Assembly: GCA_017378975.1 (NCBI GenBank)
Contig: JAFNXT010000196.1
Span: forward strand, 1-11,834
Source of the DNA: Oscillospiraceae bacterium
Lineage (GTDB): Bacteria; Bacillota; Clostridia; Oscillospirales; Oscillospiraceae
DNA: 11,834 bases
Reading direction: 5' to 3'
Shown piece after piece: positions 1 through 6,408 of the stretch (its first letter is position 1; every line of letters begins with the position of its first letter). Made by a program: the position numbers and the translations under genes. The notes below the pieces were generated by a model. That model worked only from the letters and a program-made list of their open reading frames with translations, searched no databases and was not told where the DNA came from.

Positions 1-1
1 C

Positions 2-508
2 GATGCCCGGTATAACATGGGCAATTCCCTGATGGTCGGCTGTGCCAAGATGGGGCTCCACTTCGTGGCCTGCGCCCCGGAGAAGTATTTCCCTGACCCT
101 GCCCTGATCGCCCAGTGTCAGGCCATCGCCACCGAGACCGGTGCCGTGCTGGAGTTCATCTCTGACGTGCCCACCGCCGTGAAGGGTGCCGACGTGATCT
201 ACACCGATGTGTGGGTCTCCATGGGCGAGCCCGACGAGGTGTGGAAGGAGCGGATCGAGGACCTGCTGCCCTATCAGGTGAACAAGGCCGCCATGGAGAT
301 GGCGGGACCGCAGTGCCGCTTCATGCACTGCCTGCCTGCTTTCCACGACCTGAACACCACCGTGGGCAAGCAGATCTATGAGAAGTTCGGCCTGACCGCC
401 ATGGAAGTCACCGACGAGGTCTTCGAAAGCGAAGCCTCCATCGTCTTCGACGAAGCCGAAAACCGGATGCACACCATCAAAGCCGTCATGGCCGCCACCC
501 TTGCATAA
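2..508 (+). CDS. argF: Ornithine carbamoyltransferase, C-terminal part (5' truncated by window edge)
   Basis: This enzyme transfers the carbamoyl group of carbamoyl phosphate to ornithine, giving citrulline for cytosolic arginine biosynthesis. The reading frame is already open at base 2 and 168 residues are visible, roughly the C-terminal half of a family that is usually 300-340 aa. The visible part opens with a DARYNMGNS stretch matching the conserved D-x-R-x-N-M-x-N-S region of the ornithine-binding domain. It contains the HCLP motif (codons 326-337), whose Cys contacts ornithine in characterised OTCases, followed by AFHD. It ends with [15 protein letters not shown], close to the family's C-terminal helix. 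The upstream start is outside the window. No gene follows on the same strand for 291 nt, and the downstream his promoter shows that the two units are separate. The OTCase assignment is firm; an anabolic ArgF rather than catabolic ArcB role is inferred from the general biosynthetic context only. Confidence 0.95.
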   Translation, partial: DARYNMGNSLMVGCAKMGLHFVACAPEKYFPDPALIAQCQAIATETGAVLEFISDVPTAVKGADVIYTDVWVSMGEPDEVWKERIEDLLPYQVNKAAMEMAGPQCRFMHCLPAFHDLNTTVGKQIYEKFGLTAMEVTDEVFESEASIVFDEAENRMHTIKAVMAATLA

Positions 509-515
509 ACATCCC

Positions 516-624
516 TGTCATCCTGAGCGAGCGAAGCGAGTCGAAGGATCTTCGCGCCTTTGAGACCGTCACGGTCAAGAGGGTCCCAAGATCCTTCTCC
601 CGCTTACGCCTCCTCAGGATGACA
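516..624. repeat. Palindromic repeat element with 37-nt inverted arms
   Basis: The left arm is 516-552 and the right arm 588-624, each 37 nt. The outer 12 nt (TGTCATCCTGAG) and inner 10 nt (GAAGGATCTT) are perfectly complementary between arms, while the middle 15 nt are diverged. The 35-nt centre contains a second perfect hairpin, GACCGT-C-ACGGTC (564-576). The left arm's sequence type (TCATCCTGAGCGAGCGAAG...) is one I recall as a dispersed intergenic repeat in many bacterial genomes, gut Clostridia included; that is memory, not a search. It lies just 7 nt beyond the argF stop, so its RNA could act as a 3'-end stabiliser or weak terminator for argF. A short T-run (GTTTT, 627-631) follows, too far from the stem to be a classical intrinsic terminator. 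Confidence 0.8.
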
Positions 625-742
625 TACGTTTTACCGGCTCCATCCTGTAAGCCCCCCCGTATCCACCCCCTATCATTTTCACCAAAACACATCTGTCCAC
701 ATAACAAAAACTATCAAACCCTCCAAGGATCATAAAACACCG
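625..742. other. Intergenic spacer with no recognised element
   Basis: This stretch is clearly more AT-rich than the surrounding coding DNA and contains a short C-run (653-659). I see no open frame with a ribosome site, no tRNA-like fold, no T-box features and no convincing hairpin. It probably only separates the repeat element from the his promoter, although an UP element or upstream regulator site could hide here. Confidence 0.5.
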
Positions 743-771
743 TTGACTTTACTCTGCTAAAGTGATAAAAT
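743..771 (+). promoter_or_regulatory. SigA-type promoter of the his operon
   Basis: The -35 box is TTGACT (743-748) and the -10 box TAAAAT (766-771), separated by exactly 17 nt. A TGA (763-765) directly before the -10 fits an extended -10 (TGn). The predicted transcription start is near 778, leaving a leader of only about 22 nt before the first ATG. That is too short for a T-box or a leader-peptide attenuator, so control is most likely at initiation, through the palindrome in the spacer. It is the only strong promoter I can see on this strand. Confidence 0.85.
746..763. promoter_or_regulatory. Candidate operator: inverted repeat in the promoter spacer
   Basis: ACTTTA (746-751) and TAAAGT (758-763) form a perfect 6-bp dyad with a 6-nt centre, 18 bp in all. 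It overlaps the last bases of the -35 box and runs up to the extended -10. A dimeric TrpR-type repressor bound here would block RNA polymerase. The first gene of the operon encodes just such a protein, so autoregulation is the simplest reading. The dyad is seen directly; the link to the regulator is inference. Confidence 0.55.
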
Positions 772-785
772 ACCCCCATCAAATC

Positions 786-794
786 AAGGAGGTG
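786..794 (+). promoter_or_regulatory. Strong ribosome binding site of the first his-operon gene
   Basis: AAGGAGGTG is a near-perfect match to the anti-Shine-Dalgarno sequence, with 5 nt between it and the ATG at 800. It fixes the start of the TrpR-like regulator gene. Confidence 0.85.
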
Positions 795-799
795 TCGCC

Positions 800-1087
800 A
801 TGAAGCGGGACCCTTCTCTGGACCGGCTGTTCGGAGCCATCCTGCAGCTTGAGAGTCCGGAAGAATGCTATGCCTTTTTCGAGGACCTGTGTACCATCAA
901 GGAGCTGGCGGATATGTCCCAGCGGTTGGACGTGGCGGTATTGCTGTCCGACGGCCTGAGCTACCAGAAGATCATGGACCGGGTGGATGTCAGCACCGCC
1001 ACCATCGGCAGAGTGAGCAAATGCCTGAACCACGGTGCCGGCGGCTACCAAAGCGCGATCAAGAAACTGAAGGAGAACGAAGCATGA
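800..1087 (+). CDS. hisR: TrpR-family transcriptional regulator, YerC/YecD type (probable histidine regulator HisR)
   Basis: This is a 95-aa protein of the small TrpR-like family known as YerC/YecD. Members are all-helical DNA-binding proteins of about 100 aa. Here the N-terminal helices (about 6-50) include a leucine-rich dimerisation-type stretch and KELADMSQRLDVA. The helix-turn-helix lies at about residues 53-83, with LSYQKIMDRVDVSTATIGRVSKCL followed by the family's GAGGY. As I recall, members have been proposed as histidine-responsive repressors (HisR) of his genes in Gram-positive bacteria, and its place as first gene of a his operon agrees. The gene follows a strong promoter with an internal palindrome, has an excellent ribosome site, and overlaps hisZ by 4 nt (ATGA), so regulator and pathway are made together. 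Family membership is confident; effector (histidine or a derivative) and autorepression are inference. The symbol hisR follows that proposal; yerC is the older name. Confidence 0.88.
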   Translation: MKRDPSLDRLFGAILQLESPEECYAFFEDLCTIKELADMSQRLDVAVLLSDGLSYQKIMDRVDVSTATIGRVSKCLNHGAGGYQSAIKKLKENEA

Positions 1088-2187
1088 TGACCCCATCCCC
1101 CAGCCAGTGGGTAGCAGACACTCTGGGAGGTCTGTACAGCCGCTACGGCTATACCCAATATAAAATGAGCAAATTCGAGGAGTACGACCTGTACGCCCGT
1201 AATAAAGATTTCCTGATCTCTGAGCAGGTGATCACCTTCACCGATGTCAGCGGCAAGCTCATGGCCCTGAAGCCTGACGTGACATTGTCCATCGTGAAGA
1301 ACTGCAAGGCCGCCCCCACGGTGCAGAAGCTGTATTATAATGAGAACGTCTACCGTGTCACCAAGGGAGCCATGGGCTTCCGTGAGATCCGGCAGATGGG
1401 TCTGGAGTGTCTGGGCCCCATCGACGGCTACTGCATCAGCGAGGTGCTCCTGCTGGCGGCCAAGAGCCTCACCGCCATCTCCAGGGATGCGGTGCTGGAC
1501 ATCTCCCATCTGGGCCTTCTGGAGGAGCTTCTGGAGTCCCTCCGCTTCCCTGCGGAGCATCGCCCCGCCCTCCTGAAGGCGATCGGCGAAAAGAGCCCCC
1601 ACGAGCTGACCGCCGTGTGCGGTGCCGCCGGTATGTCTGCGGAGGATACGGCGCTCCTGCAAAAGCTGATCGCCACCGCCGGCGCGCCGGATAAGGTCCT
1701 GCCCCGTCTGGAAGATCTGCTCCGTGGAAAGGTCCGTCCGGAACGGCTGGACCGGTTCCGTGAGGTGATCGGCTCTCTGCTCCAAAGCAGCATCGCTCCT
1801 GCGATCCGTCTGGACTTCTCCGTGGTGGACGACATCCACTATTACAACGGCTTCGTCTTCAAGGGCTTCGTCAGCGGTCTCCCCGGCAGCGTCCTTTCCG
1901 GCGGTCAATATGACAAGCTGGTGAAGAAGCTGGGTCGTACCGACCGGGCGATCGGCTTCGCGGTGTATCTGGATATGCTGGAGCACCTGCAGACCGCCGC
2001 ACAGGAGAACGATGTAGACACCTTGCTGATCTACGAGGAGGACACGCCCCTCGCCACCGTCCGTGCCGCCGCCAAGAAGCTGGCCGCCGACGGGAGCCGG
2101 GTCATGGTCCAGCGGGCCGTACCGGAGGATCTCCGTTGCGGCAAGATCATCCATATCCGGGAGGTAGCAGATCATGCAGATGCTTAA
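1084..2187 (+). CDS. hisZ: ATP phosphoribosyltransferase regulatory subunit HisZ
   Basis: HisZ is a catalytically inactive paralogue of histidyl-tRNA synthetase. It associates with short-form HisG to make an active, histidine-inhibitable ATP phosphoribosyltransferase at the first step of histidine synthesis. The 367-aa product shows the class II synthetase-like fold: YGYTQY near 21-26, the KPDVTLSIVKN segment (63-73), a motif-2-like stretch (about 87-107, NENVYR...EIRQMGLECLG), and a motif-3-like LSGGQYDKLVKKLG...AIGFAVYLD (271-297). Residues about 311-359 resemble a reduced anticodon-binding-type alpha/beta segment, making it longer than minimal HisZ proteins. An open frame extends upstream to 865, but only ATG 1084 has a good ribosome site (AAGGAG, 1070-1075) and it makes an ATGA overlap with the regulator gene; an adjacent ATG at 1087 is a minor alternative. 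It ends 14 nt inside hisG. The presence of a short HisG next door supports HisZ over a genuine HisRS. Confidence 0.93.
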   Translation: MMTPSPSQWVADTLGGLYSRYGYTQYKMSKFEEYDLYARNKDFLISEQVITFTDVSGKLMALKPDVTLSIVKNCKAAPTVQKLYYNENVYRVTKGAMGFREIRQMGLECLGPIDGYCISEVLLLAAKSLTAISRDAVLDISHLGLLEELLESLRFPAEHRPALLKAIGEKSPHELTAVCGAAGMSAEDTALLQKLIATAGAPDKVLPRLEDLLRGKVRPERLDRFREVIGSLLQSSIAPAIRLDFSVVDDIHYYNGFVFKGFVSGLPGSVLSGGQYDKLVKKLGRTDRAIGFAVYLDMLEHLQTAAQENDVDTLLIYEEDTPLATVRAAAKKLAADGSRVMVQRAVPEDLRCGKIIHIREVADHADA

Positions 2188-2809
2188 CGTCGCCCTGCCC
2201 AAGGGCCGTCTGGGCGAAAAAGTCTACGCCATGTTCAAAAAAGCCGGCTTCCCCTGTCCCTCCATCGAGGAGCCCAGCCGGAAGCTGATCTTCGAGAACG
2301 TCGCGTGCGGTGTCCGCTATTTCTGGGTCAAGCCCTCGGACGTTGCCATCTATGTGGAGCGTGGTGCCGCCGACATCGGCGTGGCCGGTAAGGACATCCT
2401 GCTGGAATACGAGCCGGAGGTCTACGAGCTTCTGGATCTGGATCTGGGCAAATGCCGCATGGCTGTCGCCGCCAAGGCAGGCTTCCGGGACGATACCCGT
2501 CGCAAGCTCCGGGTAGCCACCAAATTCACCAACATCGCCAGCCAATATTACCTCTCTCAGGGCCGTGACATCGACATCATCCATCTCAACGGCTCCATCG
2601 AGATCGCCCCGATCCTGGGTCTTTCCGATGTGATCGTTGACATCGTGGAGACCGGCACCACCCTGAAAGAGAACGATCTCCAGGTCTACGACACGATCGT
2701 GCCCATCTCCGCCCGCCTGATCGCCAACCGGTCCGGCTACAAGTTCAAGGGCGACCAGATCGACCGGATCGTAGAAAGCATACAGCAGCAGCTGCAAGCC
2801 GAAAAATGA
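2174..2809 (+). CDS. hisG: ATP phosphoribosyltransferase catalytic subunit, short form HisG
   Basis: HisG condenses ATP and PRPP to N1-(5-phosphoribosyl)-ATP, the committed step of histidine synthesis. At 211 aa this is the short form, which lacks the C-terminal allosteric domain and needs HisZ, encoded just upstream. The N-terminus has the family's VALPKGRLGE (6-15). ADIGVAGKD (67-74) matches the HisG signature, and the PRPP-binding loop is DIVETGTTLKEN around 156-167. The coding sequence overlaps hisZ by 14 nt, with the ribosome site GGGAGGT (2159-2165) inside hisZ, which suggests coupled synthesis and equal amounts of both subunits. A second in-frame ATG at 2180 is possible but less well spaced. 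Confidence 0.96.
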   Translation: MQMLNVALPKGRLGEKVYAMFKKAGFPCPSIEEPSRKLIFENVACGVRYFWVKPSDVAIYVERGAADIGVAGKDILLEYEPEVYELLDLDLGKCRMAVAAKAGFRDDTRRKLRVATKFTNIASQYYLSQGRDIDIIHLNGSIEIAPILGLSDVIVDIVETGTTLKENDLQVYDTIVPISARLIANRSGYKFKGDQIDRIVESIQQQLQAEK

Positions 2810-2819
2810 CTCCGCAGGT

Positions 2820-2835
2820 CGGGGGCAAGCCCCCG
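2820..2835 (+). other. Small GC hairpin in the hisG-hisD gap
   Basis: CGGGGGC and GCCCCCG form a 6-7-bp stem around a very small loop, 10 nt past the hisG stop and 11 nt before the hisD ribosome site. There is no T-run, so it is not a terminator. It could slow decay or processing between the two cistrons. It lies in the largest gap of the operon (53 nt). Confidence 0.5.
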
Positions 2836-2846
2836 CCGCTCTTCCC

Positions 2847-2855
2847 AAAGGAGGG
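2847..2855 (+). promoter_or_regulatory. Ribosome binding site fixing the hisD start
   Basis: AAAGGAGGG is followed by 7 nt and then ATG 2863. An in-frame ATG lies 57 nt upstream (2806, ATGA overlap with hisG), but its product would begin with a proline/glycine-rich stretch unlike HisD, and the hairpin would then be coding. The later start is preferred. Confidence 0.85.
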
Positions 2856-2862
2856 ACCGACA

Positions 2863-4143
2863 ATGATCAGAATACTGAAATTCGGCGAGGTATCCCCGGA
2901 CGAGATCTTCGCCCGGGTGGAACCCACCTTCGATGTAGAAGCCATCGTCACGGACATCATCAAAAACGTCCGCCAAAGGGGCGATCAGGCCCTTTTTGAA
3001 TACTGCGAAAAATTCGATAAGGCGAAGCTCACCGCTCTGCAGGTGACACAGACCGAGATCGACGAAGCCGTGGCTTCCGTCGACCCCGACTTCCTGCGCA
3101 TCCTGGAGCAGGCCGCCGCCAACATCCGTAAATTCCACAGCCACCAAAAGCGTAACAGCTTCATCATCAACGACGAGGACGGCATCCTCATGGGCCAGAA
3201 GATCCTCCCCGTGGACCGGGCTGGTCTGTACGTCCCCGGCGGTACCGCTTCCTACCCCTCCACCGTGCTGATGGACTCCATCCCTGCCAAGATCGCGGGG
3301 GTGGGCGAGCTGGTGATGGTCACGCCCCCCAACGCCGAGGGCAAGGTGGCTCCCGTGATCCTGGCCGCCGCTCATGTGGCCGGCGTGGATAAGATCTTCA
3401 AGGTGGGCGGCGCACAAGCCATCGCCGCCCTTGCCTACGGTACCGAAAGCATCCCCAGAGTGGATAAGATCGTGGGTCCCGGCAACGCCTTCGTTGCCGA
3501 AGCCAAGCGGCAGGTCTACGGTCAGGTATCCATCGACATGATCGCCGGTCCCAGCGAGATCCTGATCATCGCCGACGCCAAGTCGGATCCCCGGCACCTT
3601 GCCGCCGACCTCCTCTCTCAGGCCGAGCATGATAAGCTGGCAAGCGCCGTGCTGGTCACTGACTCCATGGCGCTGGCACAGGCCGTGCAGGCAGAGCTGG
3701 AGGTCCAGATCCCCATGCTTGAGCGCCACGAGATCGCCCGGGCCTCCATCGATGTCAACGGCAAGATCATCGTTGCCGACGATCTCCGTCAGGTGATCGA
3801 CGTGTCCAACCAGATCGCGCCGGAGCATCTGGAGCTGTGTGTGGACGATCCCTTCGCCTATCTGGACCAGATCCGCCACGCGGGCTCCATCTTCATGGGC
3901 CGCAACTGCCCCGAAGCTCTGGGCGACTATCTGGCAGGACCCAACCACACCCTGCCCACCAGCGGCATGGCCCGGTTCTCCAGCCCCCTGAGCGTGGATG
4001 ACTTCATTAAGAAGACCCAGTATACTTACTACACCCGGGATGCGCTGGCACGGGTAGCCAAAGACGTGGCGAAATTCGCCACTGCCGAAGGTCTCACCGC
4101 CCATGCCAAAAGTGCCATCATCCGTACGGAGGAAGACGCATGA
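2863..4143 (+). CDS. hisD: Histidinol dehydrogenase
   Basis: HisD is the zinc- and NAD-dependent enzyme that oxidises L-histidinol through histidinal to L-histidine, the last two steps of the pathway. The 426-aa product is of normal family length (about 430). Conserved features are all present: YVPGG (123-127), GPGN (205-208), AGPSEI (228-233), SQAEH with zinc ligands Q253 and H256, the catalytic pair E321-H322 in APEHLEL, GDYLAGPNH with zinc ligand D355, PTSG (365-368), and the fourth ligand H414 near the C-terminus. Residue roles are assigned by analogy with the E. coli enzyme. The start at 2863 is set by a strong ribosome site. The gene ends in an ATGA overlap with hisC. I see no anomaly. 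Confidence 0.97.
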   Translation: MIRILKFGEVSPDEIFARVEPTFDVEAIVTDIIKNVRQRGDQALFEYCEKFDKAKLTALQVTQTEIDEAVASVDPDFLRILEQAAANIRKFHSHQKRNSFIINDEDGILMGQKILPVDRAGLYVPGGTASYPSTVLMDSIPAKIAGVGELVMVTPPNAEGKVAPVILAAAHVAGVDKIFKVGGAQAIAALAYGTESIPRVDKIVGPGNAFVAEAKRQVYGQVSIDMIAGPSEILIIADAKSDPRHLAADLLSQAEHDKLASAVLVTDSMALAQAVQAELEVQIPMLERHEIARASIDVNGKIIVADDLRQVIDVSNQIAPEHLELCVDDPFAYLDQIRHAGSIFMGRNCPEALGDYLAGPNHTLPTSGMARFSSPLSVDDFIKKTQYTYYTRDALARVAKDVAKFATAEGLTAHAKSAIIRTEEDA

Positions 4144-5192
4144 GCCGCTTTTTCGACCCGAAGCTTTCGGCCCTGACCCCCTACACCCCCGGTGAGCAAC
4201 CCAAGGACCGGCTTCTCCTCAAGCTCAACACCAACGAATCCCCCTTCCCTCCCTCGCCGCTGGCCCAGCGCTACGCAAGGGAAGAAGCAGGCAGACTGGA
4301 GCTGTACTCCGATCCGTGCTGTACCGCGCTGGTCAAAAAGGGCGCGGAGGTCTTTGGCGTAGAGGAAGATGAGATCATCTTCACCAACGGCTCCGACGAG
4401 GTGCTGGACTTCACCTTCCAGGCTTTTTGCCCCAAGGGAGCGATCTTCCCCGACATCACCTACGGCTTCTATAAGGTCTTCGCCGCCCTCCACCAGATCC
4501 CCTTCACCGAGGTGCCTTTGAAGGAGGACTTCACCATCGACCTGCAGGACTATCTGGGCACCTCCGGCACCGTCTTCATCGCCAATCCCAACGCCCCCAC
4601 AGGTCTGTACCTGACCCCGGCGCAGGTGGAAACGATCGTGTCCTCGGACCCCGACCGTCTGGTGGTGATCGACGAAGCCTACATCGACTTCGGCGGAGAG
4701 ACCTCCATCCCTCTGACCAAAAAATACGACAATCTGCTGGTGATCGGCACCTTCTCCAAGTCCCGTTCCATGGCCGGTGCCCGTCTGGGCTTCGCCATCG
4801 GAAACAAGGCCCTGATCCGTTGCCTCAACACCATCAAATACTCCTTCAACCCCTACAATGTAGACCGCATGGCCATGGCCGCCGGTGTGGGCGCATTGGA
4901 AGATAAGGACTACTTCCGCACCAACTGCGAAAAGATCATGGCCACCCGGGCATGGACCACCGAAGCGCTGGAAAAGCTGGGCTTCACGGTGCTCCCCTCC
5001 CTGACCAATTTCGTTTTCGCCAAACACGACCGCATCCCCGGCAAGACCCTTTGCGCCAAGCTTCGGGAGCAGGGCATCCTGGTCCGCCATTTCGATACTC
5101 CCCGGCTGACCGACTACCTGCGGATCACCATCGGCTCTCAGGAGCAGATGGAGGCCTTCGCCGGAGCCATCACTAACATTTTGGAGGGATGA
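4140..5192 (+). CDS. hisC: Histidinol-phosphate aminotransferase
   Basis: HisC is a PLP enzyme of the class I/II aminotransferase fold. It converts imidazole-acetol phosphate and glutamate to L-histidinol phosphate and 2-oxoglutarate. The 350-aa product shows the N-terminal LKLNTNESPFPPSP (28-40), the Y56 region, NGSDE (83-87), ANPNAPTG (148-155), DEAYIDF (178-184), the PLP lysine K207 in GTFSKSRSMAGARLGFA, and the phosphate-binding R215. The YIDFGG and SKSRSMAG patterns favour HisC over aspartate or tyrosine aminotransferases, and the position between hisD and hisB confirms it. It overlaps hisD by 4 nt and stops at the hisB ribosome site. Confidence 0.95.
   Translation: MSRFFDPKLSALTPYTPGEQPKDRLLLKLNTNESPFPPSPLAQRYAREEAGRLELYSDPCCTALVKKGAEVFGVEEDEIIFTNGSDEVLDFTFQAFCPKGAIFPDITYGFYKVFAALHQIPFTEVPLKEDFTIDLQDYLGTSGTVFIANPNAPTGLYLTPAQVETIVSSDPDRLVVIDEAYIDFGGETSIPLTKKYDNLLVIGTFSKSRSMAGARLGFAIGNKALIRCLNTIKYSFNPYNVDRMAMAAGVGALEDKDYFRTNCEKIMATRAWTTEALEKLGFTVLPSLTNFVFAKHDRIPGKTLCAKLREQGILVRHFDTPRLTDYLRITIGSQEQMEAFAGAITNILEG
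5183..5187 (+). promoter_or_regulatory. Ribosome binding site deciding the hisB start
   Basis: GGAGG lies 7 nt before ATG 5195 but only 1 nt before ATG 5189. Initiation at 5195 is therefore far more likely, even though 5189 would give the longer frame. Confidence 0.75.
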
Positions 5193-5194
5193 TC

Positions 5195-5782
5195 ATGAGA
5201 ACTTCCACGATCGGCCGTACCACCGCCGAGACCGACATCCGGCTGTCCCTGTGCCTTGACGGCACCGGCAAGTCCGAGATCCGTACCGGCTGTGGTTTCC
5301 TTGACCATATGCTGACCCTCTTCGCCCGTCACGGCCGCTTCGACCTGACCCTGACCTGTGAAGGCGACACCTATGTAGATGACCACCACACGGTGGAGGA
5401 CATCGGCATCGCGCTGGGTCAGGCCTTCGCCGAGGCCCTCGGCAATAAGAAGGGCATCCGCCGCTACGGTGACACCACGCTCCCCATGGATGAGAGTTTG
5501 ATCCTCACCGCCGTAGACCTGTCCGGCCGTGGCTATCTGGGCTACGCCCTGCAGATCCCCACCCAGAAGGTGGGCACCTTCGACACCGAGCTGGTGGAGG
5601 AGTTCTGGTTGGGCTTCATCCGTAACGCCCAGTGTACTCTGCACATCCGCCAGCTGGCAGGCACCAATTCCCACCACATCATCGAGGGCACCTTCAAGTC
5701 CGTGGCCCGGAGCCTGCGGACCGCCGTCTCCATCGACCCGGACTGCGCCGATGAGATCCCCTCCACGAAGGGAGTGCTCTGA
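5195..5782 (+). CDS. hisB: Imidazoleglycerol-phosphate dehydratase
   Basis: HisB is a manganese-dependent dehydratase that turns imidazole-glycerol phosphate into imidazole-acetol phosphate. The product is 195 aa from the preferred ATG, the normal size for the monofunctional enzyme. It has no N-terminal HAD phosphatase domain, unlike the bifunctional HisB of enterobacteria, which matters because no histidinol phosphatase is encoded here. The two-fold metal-binding signature is intact: GFLDHML (H38), DDHHTVEDIG (H64, H65, E68) and SHHIIEGTFKS (H160, H161, E164). Two residues fewer are assigned than the longest frame from 5189, because of ribosome-site spacing. The stop overlaps the hisH start as TGATG. 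Confidence 0.96.
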   Translation: MRTSTIGRTTAETDIRLSLCLDGTGKSEIRTGCGFLDHMLTLFARHGRFDLTLTCEGDTYVDDHHTVEDIGIALGQAFAEALGNKKGIRRYGDTTLPMDESLILTAVDLSGRGYLGYALQIPTQKVGTFDTELVEEFWLGFIRNAQCTLHIRQLAGTNSHHIIEGTFKSVARSLRTAVSIDPDCADEIPSTKGVL

Positions 5783-6408
5783 TGGTCGCGATCGTTGATT
5801 ATGGCGTGGGCAACCTGTTCTCTCTGGAGCAGTCCCTGAACGCCATCGGCGGCAGACCCACCGTCACCGCCGACCCTGAAGTGTTGAAAAAAGCGGACCA
5901 GATCATCCTCCCCGGCGTGGGAGCCTTCGAGGACGCGGCAAAGAAACTGCGCTCCTCCGGTCTGGATCAGGTCCTGCGGGAGCTGGCCGCCGCAGGCAAG
6001 CCCCTCATGGGCATCTGCCTTGGGATGCAGATGCTCTTCGAAAAAAGCTACGAATACGGCGAGCACGAAGGTCTGGGCCTGATCCCCGGACAGGTGGTAG
6101 GGATGCAAGGCGTGATCCCGGCGGACTATAAGATCCCCCACATCGGCTGGAACGCCCTGATCTTCAAAAAAGCTTCTCCCCTGTTCAAATACATCCGGGA
6201 GGGGGACTGCGTCTACTTCGTCCATTCCTACTATGCCACAGACTGCGACGATGCCGTGATCGCCACCGCCGAATACGGCCCTGAGCTTACCGCCGCCGTG
6301 GCCCGTGGGAACGTCATGGGCTGTCAGTTCCACCCGGAGAAAAGCGGCACCGTGGGTCTTGCGATCCTGCGTGCATTCCTCGAGATGAAGGAGGGCTCGG
6401 TATGCTGA
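5782..6408 (+). CDS. hisH: Imidazole glycerol phosphate synthase, glutaminase subunit
   Basis: HisH is the class I glutamine amidotransferase subunit of IGP synthase. It hydrolyses glutamine and channels ammonia to HisF. The 208-aa product has the oxyanion-strand motif LPGVGAF (43-49), the nucleophile C79 in GICLGMQ, HIGWN, the YFVHSYY segment, and the catalytic H184 and E186 in FHPEKS. The start overlaps the hisB stop by 1 nt and has AAGGGAGTG upstream (5768-5776). The 3' end overlaps hisA by 7 nt. HisF, its obligate partner, is two genes downstream. Confidence 0.96.
   Translation: MVAIVDYGVGNLFSLEQSLNAIGGRPTVTADPEVLKKADQIILPGVGAFEDAAKKLRSSGLDQVLRELAAAGKPLMGICLGMQMLFEKSYEYGEHEGLGLIPGQVVGMQGVIPADYKIPHIGWNALIFKKASPLFKYIREGDCVYFVHSYYATDCDDAVIATAEYGPELTAAVARGNVMGCQFHPEKSGTVGLAILRAFLEMKEGSVC

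Noticed and set aside
486..707. 73-codon - strand frame after argF
   Set aside because: It lies almost wholly within the palindromic repeat and spacer, has no ribosome site, and its arginine/serine-rich product looks non-coding.
772..799. T-box, his leader peptide or riboswitch ahead of the his operon
   Set aside because: The predicted leader is about 22 nt, too short for any of these, and no His-codon run or T-box sequence is present upstream.
865..1083. Upstream extension of the hisZ frame
   Set aside because: It overlaps the TrpR-like gene in another frame, its residues do not resemble HisZ, and ATG 1084 has the proper ribosome site and ATGA coupling.
2737..4104. 455-codon open frame on the - strand opposite hisD
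   Set aside because: It lies wholly antisense to hisD, has no ribosome site at its start, and its H/G/D/V-rich composition is the typical shadow of a GC-rich codon-biased gene.
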